A DNA stretch of 64,000 nt. It comes from Novosphingobium sp. KA1 (GTDB lineage Bacteria > Pseudomonadota > Alphaproteobacteria > Sphingomonadales > Sphingomonadaceae). The DNA lies in the NCBI RefSeq assembly GCF_017309955.1, contig NZ_CP021247.1, positions 1,637,001-1,701,000 on the forward strand, read 5' to 3'. The position numbers and the translations under genes were made by a program. The notes below the pieces were generated by a model. It did not search any database. It saw nothing but the letters and a program-made list of their open reading frames with translations, and had not been told where the DNA came from. Positions within the stretch are counted from its first letter, which is position 1; the number at the start of each line of letters is the position of its first letter. Shown here one piece after another: positions 33,521 to 43,920 of this stretch.

Positions 33521-35971
33521 ATGGCCGACCATTCCTTCGATCGCGACTTGTCCCGGGTCGCCGCCAACACCGCGCTGCTCGAACATCGCTTCGATGCGAT
33601 CAACCATGCTTTCGCGATCTGCCAGTTCTCGCCGGACGGCGTGCTGCTCCATGCCAATCCGCGCTTCTGCGATTATGTCCGCAAGGATGAGGCGGAGCTG
33701 GTCGGCCAGCCGTTTTCGGCCCTCCACGATCACGGCGAGGCAGCGCCCGAGGCGGTCTGGAGCGCGGTGCTGGCCGCCGATGAAACCACGTTCCTGCGCG
33801 CCTTTGCCCACCGTGACGGGACCCGCGTCTCGCTTGAGGAGACGTACGTGCCGACCCGCGACGAGCGCGGCGATGTGCTCTCGGTGCTGGTCTATGCCAA
33901 GGACGTGACCGCGCGCGAGTTCGAGAAGGCTGCCGCCGATTCGATCGGCCGGGCGCTGCGGCGCGGCTTCGCCACCATCGAATTCGACCTTGCGGGCAAT
34001 ATCCTGACCGCCAACGAGAACTTCCTCGCCCTGATGCAGTACGAGGCCGAGGACCTGGTCGGCCAGCACCACCGCCTGTTCTGCGACGACGACTACGTCG
34101 CAAGCCCGGCCTATCGCCAGTTCTGGGAGCGGCTGGGGCGCGGCGAGCTGGACCAGGGCGAATACCGGCGGCGGCGCAAGGACGGCTCGGAGGTCTGGGT
34201 CGAGGCCAGCTACAATCCGGTGCTCGACCAGGACGGCAATCCGGTCAAGGTCCTCAAGCTCGCGCTCGACGTCACCGAACGGCGCATGGCGGCGCAGGAA
34301 GCGCGCGGCCATGCCGCCGCGATCGACCGGGCGCAGGCCGTCATCGAGTTCGACCTCACGGGCACGGTGCTCAAGGCCAACGACAATTTCCTGCGGATCT
34401 TCGGATACGAAAGCGCCGCCATCGTCGGCCAGCACCACCGCATGTTCTGCGACGAGGCCTATGCCAAGACCGACGAGTACCAGAGCCTGTGGCGCCAGCT
34501 GCGGGCCGGGGAGTTTGTCAGCGGCCAGTTCAAGCGGCTGGCCAATGGCGGGCGCGAACTGTGGATCACCGCCACCTACAACCCGATCTTCGGGCTCGAC
34601 GGGCGGCCGATCAAGGTCGTCAAGTTCGCCGCCGACGTCACCGAGCAGAACCAGCGCACGATCGAGCTGGAAGGGCGCACCCGCGCGATCGACCGGGCGC
34701 AGGCGGTGGTGGAGTTCGACCTCAAGGGCAACGTTCTCGACGCCAATGCCAACTTCCTGGCGCTCATGGGCTATTCGCTGGATCAGGTGCGCGGGCGTCA
34801 TCACCGCATCTTCTGCGACCCCGCCCATGTCCAGAGCGAGGCCTATGCCGCGTTCTGGGAGAAGCTGGCGCGCGGCGAATGCGATACCGGCGAATACCGG
34901 CGCATCAACAGCCGGGGGCAGGATGTCTGGATCAGCGCCAGCTACAATCCGGTATTCGACCTCAACGGCAAGCCGATCAAGGTCATCAAGTACGCGCTCG
35001 ACGTGACCGACCAGCAGTGCCTTGCCAACGACTTCCGCTCGCGCATCGAGGCGATCAGCAAGTCGCAGGCGGTGATCGAGTTCGATCTCGACGGCAAGGT
35101 CATCACCGCCAACGACAACTTCCTGCGCATCACCGGCTACAGCCTGCGCGAGATCAAGGGCCAGCACCATTCGATGTTCTGCGCCCCGGACTATATCCGC
35201 AGCCAGGACTACCGCGATTTCTGGCTGATCCTCAACAAGGGCGAGCCGCATTCGGGGACCTTCCACCGCGTCGGCAAGTATGACCGGGACATCTTCATCC
35301 AGGCCACCTACAATCCGGTGCTGAACCTGCGCGGCGAGCCGGAGCGGATCATCAAGTACGCCCACGACGTGACCGACGAGGTCATGCTGCACCGGCAGAT
35401 TTCCGAGCGGGCCAAGGATCTCGACGGGCTGGTCGGGCGGCTGACCGGGTCGATCTGCGCGATCAACAGTTCCACCGAGCTGGCCCATGGCCTTGCGGGC
35501 AAGACGCGGCTGGATGCCACGGCGGGCAATACCGCGCTGGGCCGGGCGATCGAGACCATCGAGCTGATCCAGAAATCGGCCTCGGGCATCGCCGAGATCG
35601 TCAAGGTGATCAGCGAGATCGCCGGGCAGACCAACCTGCTGGCCTTCAATGCCGAGATCGAGGCCGCGCGGGCGGGCGAGCACGGCGTCGGCTTCTCGGT
35701 GGTGGCCGGCGAGGTCCGCCGCCTGGCCGAGCGCTCCAGCACGGCGGCGCGCGACATCAGCCGCCTGATCGAGGATTCGCTGAGCTGCATCGTCCAGGGC
35801 ACCGAGCGCTCGAAGGAAGCCAAGGATGCCTTCGAGGATATCGAGAACTCGGTGCACCAGACCGCCGATGCCATCGAGGCGATCGCCGGATCGGCCAAGA
35901 CGCAGCACGAGGTCTCGAACGAGGTCGTCGCGCTGATCCAGAAGCTGACGAATGCCGCCAGCCCGCAGTGA
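33521..35971 (+). CDS. Soluble methyl-accepting chemotaxis protein with five PAS domains
   Basis: 816 residues from ATG 33521; an upstream ATG at 33449 would add 24. Five PAS domains lie near residues 20-125, 150-260, 272-385, 394-505 and 515-630. The last four are close paralogues sharing EFDLxGxxLxAN, QHHRxFCD and WxxATYNPxxxxxGxP. The MCP signalling domain follows, with the kinase-contact tip [20 protein letters not shown] near residue 700. No membrane helices are seen, so it is a cytoplasmic sensor, probably of redox, haem or flavin-linked signals. The PAS and tip sequences recall BdlA and Aer relatives. It opens the chemosensory operon and overlaps the next gene by 20 bases. Confidence 0.92.
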   Translation: MADHSFDRDLSRVAANTALLEHRFDAINHAFAICQFSPDGVLLHANPRFCDYVRKDEAELVGQPFSALHDHGEAAPEAVWSAVLAADETTFLRAFAHRDGTRVSLEETYVPTRDERGDVLSVLVYAKDVTAREFEKAAADSIGRALRRGFATIEFDLAGNILTANENFLALMQYEAEDLVGQHHRLFCDDDYVASPAYRQFWERLGRGELDQGEYRRRRKDGSEVWVEASYNPVLDQDGNPVKVLKLALDVTERRMAAQEARGHAAAIDRAQAVIEFDLTGTVLKANDNFLRIFGYESAAIVGQHHRMFCDEAYAKTDEYQSLWRQLRAGEFVSGQFKRLANGGRELWITATYNPIFGLDGRPIKVVKFAADVTEQNQRTIELEGRTRAIDRAQAVVEFDLKGNVLDANANFLALMGYSLDQVRGRHHRIFCDPAHVQSEAYAAFWEKLARGECDTGEYRRINSRGQDVWISASYNPVFDLNGKPIKVIKYALDVTDQQCLANDFRSRIEAISKSQAVIEFDLDGKVITANDNFLRITGYSLREIKGQHHSMFCAPDYIRSQDYRDFWLILNKGEPHSGTFHRVGKYDRDIFIQATYNPVLNLRGEPERIIKYAHDVTDEVMLHRQISERAKDLDGLVGRLTGSICAINSSTELAHGLAGKTRLDATAGNTALGRAIETIELIQKSASGIAEIVKVISEIAGQTNLLAFNAEIEAARAGEHGVGFSVVAGEVRRLAERSSTAARDISRLIEDSLSCIVQGTERSKEAKDAFEDIENSVHQTADAIEAIAGSAKTQHEVSNEVVALIQKLTNAASPQ

Positions 35972-37592
35972 GGCACGCGCCGCCGGGACTTACGCGATCG
36001 CGGCGGGCAAGTCCCGGCGGCGGCGGGAGGCGGCGGCAGGCCCCGCGACGGCGGCCGAAGCGGTGACCGAAGCGGTGACCGGGCCGCCGGTTCCGGGGCT
36101 CTACGGGATCATCCGCGCCGGGCGGCTCAAGGCGGCCTTCGCGATCGAGAGCATCCGCGAGGTCGTGCCGCATCCGCCCGAACTGCTGGCCTGGCCCCAT
36201 GCCCGCCCGGAGCTGCGCGGCGGCTTCGACTTGCGCGGTTCGGTGGTGCCGGTGCTTGACCTCGGGGCGCTGCTGCAGCTGGAGGGCGGCGGGCCGCCCG
36301 CTCCTGCCGATGCGGCCGGCCCGGCTGACGCGGAGGATTCGGAGGATGCGCAGGAGAGCCCGCCGGTCATCCTGATCGTGCGCCATGACGGACATGTCTT
36401 CGGCCTCGTGATCTCGGAGATCTGCGGCGTGGTGCGGCTGGATGCCTCCAGCATCACGCCGCTGCGCCGCGTCGGTTCGGGGCAGGGGGTGACAACGCCT
36501 GCGGCCTTTGTCACCGCGCTCGGCAGCGGGGTGATCGTCGATGCGGCGGCGCTGGCGGCGCTGGAGGGCATGCCGAGCGCGCGCTCCTCGATGCAGGCGG
36601 CGGCGGACGGCATCGCCAAGGGACAGCCGCAGCTCCTGGTCAGCATCGGCGAGCACGGCTTCGCCTTCGCGGCCGAGGTGATCGACGCGACCGTGCCCGA
36701 GCGGCCGATCCTGCCTTGCGCGGTGCAGGACCCGGTGTGGATCGGCATGCTGCAGCACAAGGGGCGGCGGATCCCGGTGGTCGATACCTTGCGGCTGTTC
36801 GGGCTGGGCCAGGCGCAGCCTTGCGGTATGGCGCCGTGCCTGGTCGTGCGGGTCGGGGCGGAAGAGCGCCTGATGGCGCTGCGCATCGATGCGGTGCACG
36901 ACATGATCCAGCTGCGCACCAGCGAGATCCTGCCGCTCCAGCCCGGCGCGCTGGCCCATGGCGACTTGTTTGCCGGGGTACACGAATCTGGCGGGGTACT
37001 GCGGCTGGTCGTCGATGCGGCGGCCTTGCGGCAATGGCCGGGCTTGCTGGCGCTCGCGGGCCTGGAGGAAGCGGGCGAAACCGAAGCGGACGAAGCGGCC
37101 AGAGCGGCCGGTATCGCCCGGCAGGGCGTACCGGCATCCGGGGGCTACGCGGCCAGCCGGCCGTTCCTGATCGTGCGGCTGGGCAGTTCCCGTCATGCTC
37201 TGCCGTTGGAGCAGATCGAGGAGATCCTGCCGCACAGCGCCCGCCGCATCGCGCTGGCCGGGCAGGGGCTGCGACAGGCGCTGATCACCCACCGGGGGCA
37301 CGCGATTCCGCTGGTCTCGCTGGCGGGGCTGATCGGCCATGGCCGCTCGGCGGCGGGAAGCGGGTTCTCGGTGATCTCGTCCGACGGCGATCGCCGCATG
37401 GGTTTTGAGGTCGACGAGCTGATCTCGGTGGAACGCGCGCCCGTGCAGATGCTGCAGCAGAAGCAGGGCGCAGGGTCGGCGGGGCTGCTGGCGCGCACGA
37501 TCTCGCGGGGCGAGCATGTCTACACCGTGGTCGACCTCGGCGCGCTGATCCGTCAGCAAACCGCAGCCGGTGATCCCCGTAAACCCCGCTAG
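35952..37592 (+). CDS. Triple-CheW-domain chemotaxis scaffold protein
   Basis: 546 residues. Three CheW-like domains can be read at roughly 45-205, 215-375 and 390-540. Each has the pattern FAIESIREVVPHP, LRGSVVPVLDL or its variants FAAEVIDATVPE, KGRRIPVVDT and LPLEQIEEILPH, RGHAIPLVSL. CheW links receptors to CheA. Triple-CheW proteins are rarer and may cross-link several arrays or replace CheV. The start overlaps the PAS-MCP stop; no better in-frame ATG exists. A CCCCGCTAGCGGGG palindrome covers the stop codon. Confidence 0.85.
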   Translation: MPPARSEARAAGTYAIAAGKSRRRREAAAGPATAAEAVTEAVTGPPVPGLYGIIRAGRLKAAFAIESIREVVPHPPELLAWPHARPELRGGFDLRGSVVPVLDLGALLQLEGGGPPAPADAAGPADAEDSEDAQESPPVILIVRHDGHVFGLVISEICGVVRLDASSITPLRRVGSGQGVTTPAAFVTALGSGVIVDAAALAALEGMPSARSSMQAAADGIAKGQPQLLVSIGEHGFAFAAEVIDATVPERPILPCAVQDPVWIGMLQHKGRRIPVVDTLRLFGLGQAQPCGMAPCLVVRVGAEERLMALRIDAVHDMIQLRTSEILPLQPGALAHGDLFAGVHESGGVLRLVVDAAALRQWPGLLALAGLEEAGETEADEAARAAGIARQGVPASGGYAASRPFLIVRLGSSRHALPLEQIEEILPHSARRIALAGQGLRQALITHRGHAIPLVSLAGLIGHGRSAAGSGFSVISSDGDRRMGFEVDELISVERAPVQMLQQKQGAGSAGLLARTISRGEHVYTVVDLGALIRQQTAAGDPRKPR

Positions 37593-37663
37593 CGGGGCCG
37601 AATGATATGCTCACCCTTGATCGGTATTGCAGGGCTATCCCATTCCTTTCCCGGTGAGGGCAG

Positions 37664-37969
37664 ATGCTTGTTCCCCTTGGAGAATCTGCGACCATCCGCA
37701 ATGCCGAGACGATCTGCGAGACATTGCTTGCAGCCTTCGATGAGCATGGCGATGTCGAACTCGATGCCACCGCCGTGGTCGAGGCGGATCTCAGCCTGAT
37801 CCAGCTGGTCGAGGCGGCGCGGGTCCATGCCGCCCGCAGCGGTCGCCGCTTCGCGCTTTGCGCCCCGGTCAATGCAGCGCTGGAGGCATTGCTGCGCCGG
37901 GGCGGCTTCCTGACCGCGCCTTCGCCGGCTGACCGCGGGTTCTGGCTGGGCGAGGAGCAGGGCCGATGA
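37664..37969 (+). CDS. STAS-domain protein, CheS-like
   Basis: 101 residues after a GAGGG ribosome-binding site. DVELDATAVVEADLSLIQLVEAARVHAARSGRRF is a STAS fold with the usual Asp, but no clear phospho-serine at the DxS site. It overlaps cheY by four bases. In Sinorhizobium, CheS has this position (before cheY1, cheA) and size, and speeds phosphate drain by binding CheA. A similar job here is inference from position and length. It could instead be an anti-sigma antagonist remnant. Confidence 0.72.
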   Translation: MLVPLGESATIRNAETICETLLAAFDEHGDVELDATAVVEADLSLIQLVEAARVHAARSGRRFALCAPVNAALEALLRRGGFLTAPSPADRGFWLGEEQGR

Positions 37970-38331
37970 GCACGATCCTCACCGTCGACGATTCCTCCAG
38001 CATCCGCATGGCGATCCGCATCGCGCTGTCCGGGGCGGGGCACACGGTCCAGGAGGCGGGCGACGGGGTGCAGGGGCTTGCCAGTGCCGGCAATGCCAAG
38101 TTCGACCTCATCATCACCGATCTCAACATGCCCAACATGAACGGGCTGGAGATGATCCGCGAGATCCGCAAGCTGCCGGTCCAGGCGGGCACGCCGATCA
38201 TTTTCCTCACCACCGAATCCGACGAAGGGCTCAAGCAGCAGGCCCGTGCCGCCGGGGCGACCGGCTGGCTGGTCAAGCCGTTCGAGCCGGAGAACCTGCT
38301 GAGGGTCGTGCGCAAGGTGCTGGGGCAGTGA
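37966..38331 (+). CDS. cheY: Chemotaxis response regulator CheY
   Basis: 121 residues, a stand-alone receiver. Acidic pair D8/D9, phospho-acceptor D52 in IITDLNMPNMNG, Thr in FLTTESD and Lys in WLVKPFEPE are all present. It overlaps cheS-like and cheA genes by 4 bases each. With no flagellar genes near, it may signal to a motor elsewhere or to a non-motility output. Confidence 0.95.
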   Translation: MSTILTVDDSSSIRMAIRIALSGAGHTVQEAGDGVQGLASAGNAKFDLIITDLNMPNMNGLEMIREIRKLPVQAGTPIIFLTTESDEGLKQQARAAGATGWLVKPFEPENLLRVVRKVLGQ

Positions 38332-40424
38332 GCGGGGCGGGGGCAGGACAGGATCCGGTCGCGGCGTTTCGCGTCGAGGCGGCCGACCTGCTCGACGGCA
38401 CCGAGCAGGCGCTGCTCGACCTCACCCATGACCTCGGCAGCCGCGAGCTGATCGACACCGTCTTTCGCGGCATGCACACGCTCAAGGGCTCGGGGGCGAT
38501 GTTCGGCTTCGATGCCCTCGCGGCCTTTACCCACCACTGCGAGACCGCCTTCGACCGCGTGCGCAAGGGACTGGCCCCGGCGACGCAGGAGCTGGTGGCC
38601 GTCACGCTCTCGGCGATGGACCACATGCGCGCGCTGGTCGAAGTGCAGGGGCAAGCATCGGGGGCGGGCATCGCGGCGGCGGGAGAGGCGATCCTGGCGC
38701 AGCTTCATGCGGCGATCGGCGACACCGCCGTACCGCCTCCTGCGCCAGCCCGCGATGCCGCGACCGGCAGCAGCGACGGCGGCGATGCCGGTGCCGGTGC
38801 CGGTGCCGGGGCCGGGGAAGCGCAAGGCGGCTGGCGCATCACTTTCCGCTTGCCCGCCGATGCCATGGCCAATGGCACCAACCCGCTGATCCTGCTCGAC
38901 GAACTGCGCGATCTTGGCGAGGCCGAGGTTGTTGCCCGGACCGGCGCGATCCCGCCGCTCGATGTCCTGGAGGCGCAGGAGTGCCATCTCGGCTGGGAGG
39001 TGACCTTGCGCGGGCCGGCGACGCGCGAGGCGATCGAGGATGTCTTCATCTTCGTGATGGACGACATGGACTTGCGCCTCGAACCGCTGACCGCCGCCGC
39101 GCCGGTGGAGGCGGAGCCCGGGGCGGCGGAGAGTTCTGCCGCCGGGCCTGCCGCCGGGCCTGCGGCGCCGGCGCCTCCCCCACCCGCCGCCGAGACACCG
39201 GCCGAGCCCGGCCCGGCGCGGGCGCCCAGGGCGACGGGCGAAAGCGTGCGTGTTCCGGCCGAGCGGCTCGACGTGCTGATGGACCGCGTCGGCGAACTTG
39301 TGATTGTCCAGAGCCGCCTTGCCCAGCTTGCCAGCGGCGGCATCAACGGCCCGGCGGGCGAACTGGCGCTGCGCTCGATCTCGGAGGAAGTCGAGCGGCT
39401 GGCGAATGAACTGCGCGATACTACGATGGTCCTGCGCATGGTGCCGATCGCCACGCTGTTCGGGCGGTTCCGCCGCCTTGTCCACGACCTCGCGCGCGAG
39501 ACGGGCAAGGTGATCGAACTGGTCACCGACGGCGAGAGCACCGAGATCGACAAGACCGTGTCGGAGCGCCTCGCCGATCCGATCGTCCATCTCATCCGCA
39601 ATTCCTGCGACCACGGCCTCGAACCGCCCGAGGAGCGCCTTGCCGCCGGCAAGCCGGCCGGCGGCCGCCTGCGGCTGGCCGCCGAGCAGGCAGGCGGCGA
39701 AGTGCTCATCACCATCGCCGACGACGGGCGCGGCATCGACCGCGAGCGGGTGCGCGCCAAGGCCGAGGCGAACGGGCTGATCCAGCCGGGGCAGGTGCTG
39801 GCCGATGGCGAACTGCTGCAACTGATCTTCCAGCCCGGTTTCTCCACCGCCGCGCAGGTCACCAACCTCTCCGGGCGCGGGGTGGGCATGGACGTGGTCA
39901 AGCGCACCATCGAGGCGCTGCGCGGCACCATCGACGTGACCAGCCAGCCCGGGCGCGGCTCGGTGATGACGCTGCGCATCCCGCTGACCCTGGCGATCAT
40001 CGAGGGGCTGCTGGTGCGGGTGGGCGAGGGCAAGTACGTGATCCCGCTGGCCGCGGTCGAGGAATGCATCGAGCTCAGCCTCGAGGACGACATCCGCTCG
40101 CGCGGGCGCTCGATGATCCAGCTGCGCGAACAGCTGGTGCCGTTCCTGCGGCTGCGCGAGCTGTTCGATACCGGTACCCGCCCCGACGCCTTCCAGAAGA
40201 TCGTGGTGATCGCCACCGGCGGCGAGCGGGTGGGCCTCGTGGTCGACCAGATCATCGGCAGCCACCAGACGGTTATCAAGTCGATGTCGTGCCTGCACCG
40301 GGGCATCCCCAGCTTCTCGGGCGCGACGATCCTGGGAGACGGCGGCGTCGCGCTGATCCTCGATGTCGTCCAACTGGTCGCGCTGGGCCAGCAGCAGGAG
40401 GAGCGGCTGCGCGCCGCCGGGTGA
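38328..40424 (+). CDS. cheA: Chemotaxis histidine kinase CheA
   Basis: 698 residues from GTG 38328 within the cheY stop. The P1 Hpt domain has the phospho-His near residue 50 ([16 protein letters not shown]). A P2-like region follows, then a Gly/Ala-rich linker built from GCCGGT repeats. P3 dimerisation ([18 protein letters not shown]), P4 ATPase ([42 protein letters not shown]) and P5 CheW-like coupling complete the protein. It phosphorylates CheY and CheB. Confidence 0.96.
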   Translation: MSGAGAGQDPVAAFRVEAADLLDGTEQALLDLTHDLGSRELIDTVFRGMHTLKGSGAMFGFDALAAFTHHCETAFDRVRKGLAPATQELVAVTLSAMDHMRALVEVQGQASGAGIAAAGEAILAQLHAAIGDTAVPPPAPARDAATGSSDGGDAGAGAGAGAGEAQGGWRITFRLPADAMANGTNPLILLDELRDLGEAEVVARTGAIPPLDVLEAQECHLGWEVTLRGPATREAIEDVFIFVMDDMDLRLEPLTAAAPVEAEPGAAESSAAGPAAGPAAPAPPPPAAETPAEPGPARAPRATGESVRVPAERLDVLMDRVGELVIVQSRLAQLASGGINGPAGELALRSISEEVERLANELRDTTMVLRMVPIATLFGRFRRLVHDLARETGKVIELVTDGESTEIDKTVSERLADPIVHLIRNSCDHGLEPPEERLAAGKPAGGRLRLAAEQAGGEVLITIADDGRGIDRERVRAKAEANGLIQPGQVLADGELLQLIFQPGFSTAAQVTNLSGRGVGMDVVKRTIEALRGTIDVTSQPGRGSVMTLRIPLTLAIIEGLLVRVGEGKYVIPLAAVEECIELSLEDDIRSRGRSMIQLREQLVPFLRLRELFDTGTRPDAFQKIVVIATGGERVGLVVDQIIGSHQTVIKSMSCLHRGIPSFSGATILGDGGVALILDVVQLVALGQQQEERLRAAG

Positions 40425-40429
40425 GGGCC

Positions 40430-40930
40430 ATGAGCGAACGATCCACCACCGAATGGGATGCCAGCGGCCAGCTGGAAGTGCTGACCTTCGACATCGGCGA
40501 CGAGCGACTGGCGATCGAGGCGGTAAGCATCCGCGAGATCCTCGATCTGCTGCCCGAGACGCGGGTGCCGGGGGCGGCGGCGCTGGTCGCCAGCGTCGTC
40601 AACTTCCGCGGCAAGATCATTCCCATCGCCGACCTCAGGGTCGCTTTCGGCATGCCGATCCAGGAGGCGACGGCCGACAACCGCATCGTCGTGATCGAGA
40701 CCGAGCTGGACGGCGAGGCAACGCAGATCGGCCTGCGCACCGACAAGGTCCACGAAGTGACGATCCTCGAACGCTCCCGCAGTTCGGAGCCGCCGGTGCT
40801 GGGGATGCGCTGGCGCCGCCAGTACGTGCGCGAACTGGTGCGGCTGGCCGAGGAGGTTGTTGTCATCCCCGACCTTGCGAACATCTTCGGCGCCATACCC
40901 GGCACCACGACGAGCACTCTCCAGCACTGA
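40430..40930 (+). CDS. cheW: CheW coupling protein
   Basis: 166 residues. [21 protein letters not shown] and [19 protein letters not shown] are the CheW hallmarks, followed by [24 protein letters not shown]. It ties receptors to CheA. It lies 5 bases after cheA. Confidence 0.93.
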   Translation: MSERSTTEWDASGQLEVLTFDIGDERLAIEAVSIREILDLLPETRVPGAAALVASVVNFRGKIIPIADLRVAFGMPIQEATADNRIVVIETELDGEATQIGLRTDKVHEVTILERSRSSEPPVLGMRWRRQYVRELVRLAEEVVVIPDLANIFGAIPGTTTSTLQH

Positions 40931-41007
40931 GTAACCGGACCCCGAACCGGACCCCCAATCCAGGCCGATCGAAGCCCCAGAGACCGCAGCCACCACAGGG
41001 AAACGCC

Positions 41008-43326
41008 ATGCCACTGACCCTTTTCTCGAAGCCGTCCAGCGAAGCGATCCTCGATGAAGTCTCCCGTCTCGAAGCCGCCTTTGCGCGCGGCGACCTGTCG
41101 CGGCGGCTCGATTCCGGCGGGCACACGCGCCAGACCGCCGAGGTGTTCGCCGCGTTCAACCGGCTGCTCGATGCGGCGCTGCTGCCGGTGGGCGAACTGG
41201 CGACAGGGATCACGCGCATGTCGGCCGAACATGACCGCGGCGACATCGACGTGGTCATCCCGGTCAGCGGCTTCAACGGCGATCTCGCGGCGATGGCGCA
41301 GGCGGTGAACACGATGGTGGCGGGCCATATCGCGGTGAAGAAGAAGGCGATGGCCTGCGTCAGGGAATTCGGCGAGGGCAACTTCGAGGCGGTGCTCGAG
41401 CCGTTCCCGGGAAAGAAGGCCTTCATCAACGAGACGATCGAGACGCTGCGCGGCAATCTGGTCGGGCTGATCGCGGCGATGAACCACATGTCGGCCGAGC
41501 ATGACCGGGGCGATATCGATGTGGTCGTGCCGGTGGAGAAGTTCCGGGGCGACTTTGCGGTGATGGCGGGCGGCATCAATGCCATGGTGGCGGGCCACAT
41601 CGCGGTGAAGAAGAAGGCGATGGCCTGCGTCAGGGAATTCGGCGAGGGCAACTTCGAGGCGGTGCTCGAGCCGTTCCCCGGCAAGAAGGCCTTCATCAAC
41701 GAGACGATCGAGACGCTGCGCGGCAATCTGGTCGGGCTGATCGCGGCGATGAACCACATGTCGGCCGAGCATGACCGGGGCGATATCGACGTGGTCGTGC
41801 CGGTGGAGAAGTTCCGGGGCGACTTTGCGGTGATGGCGGGCGGCATCAATGCCATGGTGGCGGGCCACATCGCGGTGAAAAAAAAGGCGATGGCCTGCGT
41901 GAAGGCGTTCGGCGAGGGGGATTTCTCCGCCCCGCTGGAGGCGTTCCCGGGCAAGAAGGCCTTCATCAACGAGACCATCGAGACCCTGCGCGGGAACCTG
42001 CGCGAGATCACCGAGGAGATCCAGCGCCTGATCGCGGCTTCCACGGCCGGACGGCTGGAAGAGCGCGGCGATGCCGGGCGTTTCGTGGGCGACTATGCGC
42101 GGCTGGTCTCGGGCATCAACGGCATGCTCGATGCCATCGTGCTGCCGATCGCCGAGGGCAACCGCGTGCTGGGGCGGCTCAGCGCGGGCGATCTTGCCGA
42201 GCGTATCGAGATCGCGTGCCACGGCGATCACCAGCGCATGAAGGACGCCATCAACCTGCTGGTCGACAGCATGCGCAGGACCGCCGAAGTGGCCGATCGC
42301 ATCGCCCAGGGCGACCTCACCGTCGAACACGAGAAGCTCTCCGAGCGGGACGAACTGGGCACCTCGCTGCTCAGCATGATCGAGCGGCTGCGCAGCGTGG
42401 TGGGCGGGACCACGGCGGCGGCGGAGAACGTCTCGATCGGCAGCCGCCAGCTGGCCGAAAGTTCCGAGCAGCTCTCGCAGGGCGCCACCGAGCAGGCGGC
42501 CTCGGCCGAGGAGGCTTCCGCCTCGATGGAAGAGATGGCCGCCAACATCAAGCAGAACGCCGACAATGCCGCGCAGACCGAGAAGATCGCGCGCCAGTCC
42601 TCCCGGGACGCGGAGGCTTCGGGCGAGGCGGTGCAGAACGCGGTGCTGGCGATGCGCACGATCGCCGAGAAGATCGGCATCGTCCAGGAGATCGCCCGGC
42701 AGACCGACCTGCTGGCGCTCAACGCCGCGGTCGAGGCGGCGCGCGCGGGCGAGCACGGCAAGGGCTTCGCGGTGGTCGCCTCCGAAGTGCGCAAGCTCGC
42801 CGAACGCAGCCAGACGGCCGCCTCGGAAATCGTCGCGGTCTCGGGCGATACCCTCAAGGCCGCGACCGCGGCGGGCGAGATGCTGGTCAAGCTGGTGCCC
42901 GACATTCGCCGCACCGCCGAACTGGTCTGCGAGATCAGCGCCGCCTGCCGCGAACAGGACATCGGCGCGGCGCAGATCAACGAGGCGATCCAGCAGCTCG
43001 ACAAGGTGACGCAGCTCAACGCCAGCGCTTCCGACGAGATTTCCTCGACGTCCGAGCAACTGGCCTCGCAGGCCGAGGAACTCCAGAACGCGATCGCCTT
43101 TTTCGAGATCGGTGGCCAGCGGACGCGCGCGGCCTCGGCCCCCGCGCGCGGCAAGGCGGTGTCCGCTCCGGCCGGTGCGCCGTCACGGGCGCGGACGCGC
43201 CCTGTCGCCAGGACGCCCAAGCGCAATTCGATTGCCGACCAGCAGGAACGTGTAGCCGGTTTCGCACTCAACCTCACCGACGGCGCCGCCGATGCCGAGG
43301 ATGCGGACTTCGGGCGGGCGGCATGA
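41008..43326 (+). CDS. Soluble poly-HAMP methyl-accepting chemotaxis protein
   Basis: 772 residues from ATG 41008 (AGGGAAA upstream). No membrane helix or ligand domain is seen. The N-terminal two thirds are three tandem units of about 90 residues ([13 protein letters not shown] ... KKKAMACV ... [16 protein letters not shown]), each HAMP-like. A further HAMP-type pair ([39 protein letters not shown]) and the MCP domain follow, with the tip [21 protein letters not shown]. The last 35 residues ([19 protein letters not shown] and DFGRAA) are shared with the MCP at 43921. Receptors of this kind read signals from partners or small molecules in the cytoplasm. Confidence 0.92.
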   Translation: MPLTLFSKPSSEAILDEVSRLEAAFARGDLSRRLDSGGHTRQTAEVFAAFNRLLDAALLPVGELATGITRMSAEHDRGDIDVVIPVSGFNGDLAAMAQAVNTMVAGHIAVKKKAMACVREFGEGNFEAVLEPFPGKKAFINETIETLRGNLVGLIAAMNHMSAEHDRGDIDVVVPVEKFRGDFAVMAGGINAMVAGHIAVKKKAMACVREFGEGNFEAVLEPFPGKKAFINETIETLRGNLVGLIAAMNHMSAEHDRGDIDVVVPVEKFRGDFAVMAGGINAMVAGHIAVKKKAMACVKAFGEGDFSAPLEAFPGKKAFINETIETLRGNLREITEEIQRLIAASTAGRLEERGDAGRFVGDYARLVSGINGMLDAIVLPIAEGNRVLGRLSAGDLAERIEIACHGDHQRMKDAINLLVDSMRRTAEVADRIAQGDLTVEHEKLSERDELGTSLLSMIERLRSVVGGTTAAAENVSIGSRQLAESSEQLSQGATEQAASAEEASASMEEMAANIKQNADNAAQTEKIARQSSRDAEASGEAVQNAVLAMRTIAEKIGIVQEIARQTDLLALNAAVEAARAGEHGKGFAVVASEVRKLAERSQTAASEIVAVSGDTLKAATAAGEMLVKLVPDIRRTAELVCEISAACREQDIGAAQINEAIQQLDKVTQLNASASDEISSTSEQLASQAEELQNAIAFFEIGGQRTRAASAPARGKAVSAPAGAPSRARTRPVARTPKRNSIADQQERVAGFALNLTDGAADAEDADFGRAA
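41321..41860. repeat. 270-bp near-identical tandem repeat inside the poly-HAMP MCP gene
   Basis: Bases 41321-41590 and 41591-41860 differ at only a handful of positions, while a third, diverged unit lies before them. The identity reaches synonymous sites, so the copy is recent or kept alike by conversion. Confidence 0.88.
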
Positions 43327-43874
43327 GCGGGGATGATCTGGCCAGGCCGGAGGCGGAGACCGGAGCTGCGAGCGCGATGGGCGGCGCGACGCCCGGCGCC
43401 GAAGTGCAGGTGGTGGAGTTCGGGCTCGGCAAGGAAGTCTTTGCGGTGCCGGTGGCGCTGGTGCGCGAGATCCTCGACTACCGCCCGCCCTGCCACGTGC
43501 CCAATGGCCCGCACCATTTCCTCGGCCTCACCGACGTGCGCGGGCAGGGGGTGCCGACGGTCGACTTGCGGCTGCGGCTGGGCATGGCGCAGGCGGAGCC
43601 GACATTGGCGACGCGCATCCTCATCCTCGACGTGCCGCTGGAGCAGCGCCTGCTGACGCTGGGCGTGGTGATCGACCGGGTGCTCGACGTCAGCAGCTAC
43701 GAGCGCGCCCGCATCGAGGCGGCGCCCGACATCGGCGTGCGCTGGAACTGCGACTACATCACCGGCGTGGTGCGCCGCGAGGACGGTTTTGTGGTCATGG
43801 TCGACGTCGGCCGGATCTTCACGGCCGAGGATGTTGCCGCCGTTCCCCCGTCCCTGCGCAGGGCGGCCGGATAG
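43323..43874 (+). CDS. CheW-domain coupling protein, second copy
   Basis: 183 residues, starting inside the MCP stop (ATGA). [26 protein letters not shown] and [22 protein letters not shown] mark the CheW fold. A 25-residue N-terminal extension rich in Gly/Ala precedes it. It sits between the two poly-HAMP receptors, which suggests that each receptor may use its own adaptor. Confidence 0.9.
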   Translation: MSGDDLARPEAETGAASAMGGATPGAEVQVVEFGLGKEVFAVPVALVREILDYRPPCHVPNGPHHFLGLTDVRGQGVPTVDLRLRLGMAQAEPTLATRILILDVPLEQRLLTLGVVIDRVLDVSSYERARIEAAPDIGVRWNCDYITGVVRREDGFVVMVDVGRIFTAEDVAAVPPSLRRAAG

Positions 43875-43920
43875 CCGCCGCCGTTTCCCGTTCCCGTTAC
43901 CCAAGCCGAAAGGTCGCCCC

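Noticed and set aside
37583..37600. CCCCGCTAGCGGGG palindrome at the end of the triple-CheW gene as a terminator
   Set aside because: Stem of only 7 bp without a loop or U-run; the downstream genes appear to continue the operon.
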